Assembly (NCBI GenBank): GCA_016744995.1
Contig: JADGDG010000018.1
Coordinates: 1 to 64,000 of the forward strand
From: Gammaproteobacteria bacterium
GTDB lineage: Bacteria > Pseudomonadota > Gammaproteobacteria > GRL18
Length of the DNA: 64,000 nucleotides
Direction: 5' to 3'
Below the pieces are notes generated by a model. It worked only from the letters and a program-made list of their open reading frames with translations, made no database searches and was not told the origin of the DNA. The number at the start of each line of letters is the position of its first letter. Position 1 is the first letter of the stretch. This document shows positions 63,492-64,000 of this stretch, piece after piece. Position numbers and translations under genes: made by a program.

Positions 63492-64000
63492 TTATTCCTG
63501 AGACTGATTTTTCTTTTCAATGGCTGATAATATTCCTCTTAGAATATTCAGCTCTTTTTGATCTGGTCTGGCCCGATTAAATAAACGTCTGAGGCGTTCC
63601 ATCATCTGCCCCGGATGCTGCGGAATGATAAAATTAACATCCGTCAGAACCTTTTCCATGTGAGTATAAAAATATTCCATGTCTTGATTTTCTGGATATT
63701 CATAAACAACTTCTTTTAATTCTGTTCTGCTCGCTTCAGTCGCCTGAAAAATTTCATAACAAAATGTTTGCACTGCAGCCGCCAGGTTCAGCGAACAATA
63801 ATCCGGATTGGCAGGAATATAGCCATGAAAATTACATTTTTGCAGATCATCACTATGCAAACCACAGCTTTCCTGACCGAAAATAACGGCAACCTGCGCA
63901 TTAGTCGCCTCAAATGCAATTTGTTCCCCGCTCTCCCGAGCTGTTAATAAGGGTAGACTCATACCTCGATCCCGGGTACTTGTTCCAACCACCAGCTGGC
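63492..64000 (-). CDS. trmJ: tRNA/rRNA 2'-O-methyltransferase TrmJ, C-terminal part
   Basis: The frame is open past the window edge; 169 codons are seen. The SPOUT knot motifs VAVIFGQESCGLHSDDLQKCNFHGYIPANPDYCSLNLAAAVQTFCYE are intact. The C-terminal FIIPQHPGQMMERLRRLFNRARPDQKELNILRGILSAIE block is the dimer-type tail typical of TrmJ. It should methylate position 32 of some tRNAs. The N-terminal part lies outside the window. Confidence 0.9.
   Translation of the reverse strand, partial: QLVVGTSTRDRGMSLPLLTARESGEQIAFEATNAQVAVIFGQESCGLHSDDLQKCNFHGYIPANPDYCSLNLAAAVQTFCYEIFQATEASRTELKEVVYEYPENQDMEYFYTHMEKVLTDVNFIIPQHPGQMMERLRRLFNRARPDQKELNILRGILSAIEKKNQSQE

Overview
The window looks like the chromosome of a low-GC, motile gammaproteobacterium. 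Supporting signs are the ubiE-ubiJ-ubiB order, a GlrK/QseG/GlrR-type operon, DUF2782 next to a ThrB of the choline-kinase type, YajD, CheV, a FlhG-like MinD ATPase and a TrmJ end fragment. I cannot name the genus. NorE/NorF-like proteins, a truncated globin, a TRAP carrier and a cytoplasmic group 3b [NiFe]-hydrogenase suggest a facultatively anaerobic lifestyle. No rRNA, tRNA, CRISPR array, prophage or intact insertion sequence is visible.

Region by region. 1-7.7 kb: a partial membrane protein, pspA, a small secreted EF-hand protein, the glrK-lipoprotein-glrR two-component operon, DUF924 and a receiver-kinase protein. The gap between the EF-hand gene and glrK carries two TGTC-N10-GACA-type GlrR boxes and a sigma-54 promoter that points at the EF-hand gene. 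7.8-17.9 kb: norE/norF-like genes, a LOG protein, DUF2782-thrB, TRAP permeases, truncated globin, a polyferredoxin, a VTT-flavoprotein fusion and a YbbN-like protein. 17.9-22.5 kb: a CHASE2-GGDEF-EAL protein, its FecR/LysM partner and a small acidic protein.

22.7-31.6 kb: late cobalamin genes (cobD, cbiB, cobQ) split by an MCP-cheB-cheR block. A decayed second copy of the cbiB 3' end lies beside cobD, which suggests that the chemotaxis block arrived by a rearrangement between cbiB and cobD. cheV follows behind a good sigma-28 promoter. 31.7-43.5 kb: an unrecognised 385-residue protein, YkgJ-type, HNH and rhodanese proteins, a FlhG-like ATPase and several c-di-GMP or histidine-kinase signalling proteins (HDOD-kinase, REC-PAS-GGDEF-EAL, REC-REC-GGDEF), plus a TauD-like dioxygenase. 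43.5-51.5 kb: msrA, small unknowns, doxX and an orphan bufferin-type gene separated by a 140-bp palindrome, an ECF sigma/anti-sigma pair, ung and ubiEJB.

51.8-64 kb: an OprC/NosA-like copper receptor, the hydBGDA group 3b hydrogenase with its maturation protease, a sensor kinase and receiver that may sense redox or H2 state, small unknowns, bluB (lower ligand of B12), two unknown proteins and the C-terminal part of TrmJ. Recurrent themes are signal transduction (at least six two-component or c-di-GMP proteins), B12 late-stage synthesis (cobD, cbiB, cobQ, bluB) and possible copper handling (bufferin, OprC-like). Short palindromic or repeated elements sit in many of the intergenic gaps.
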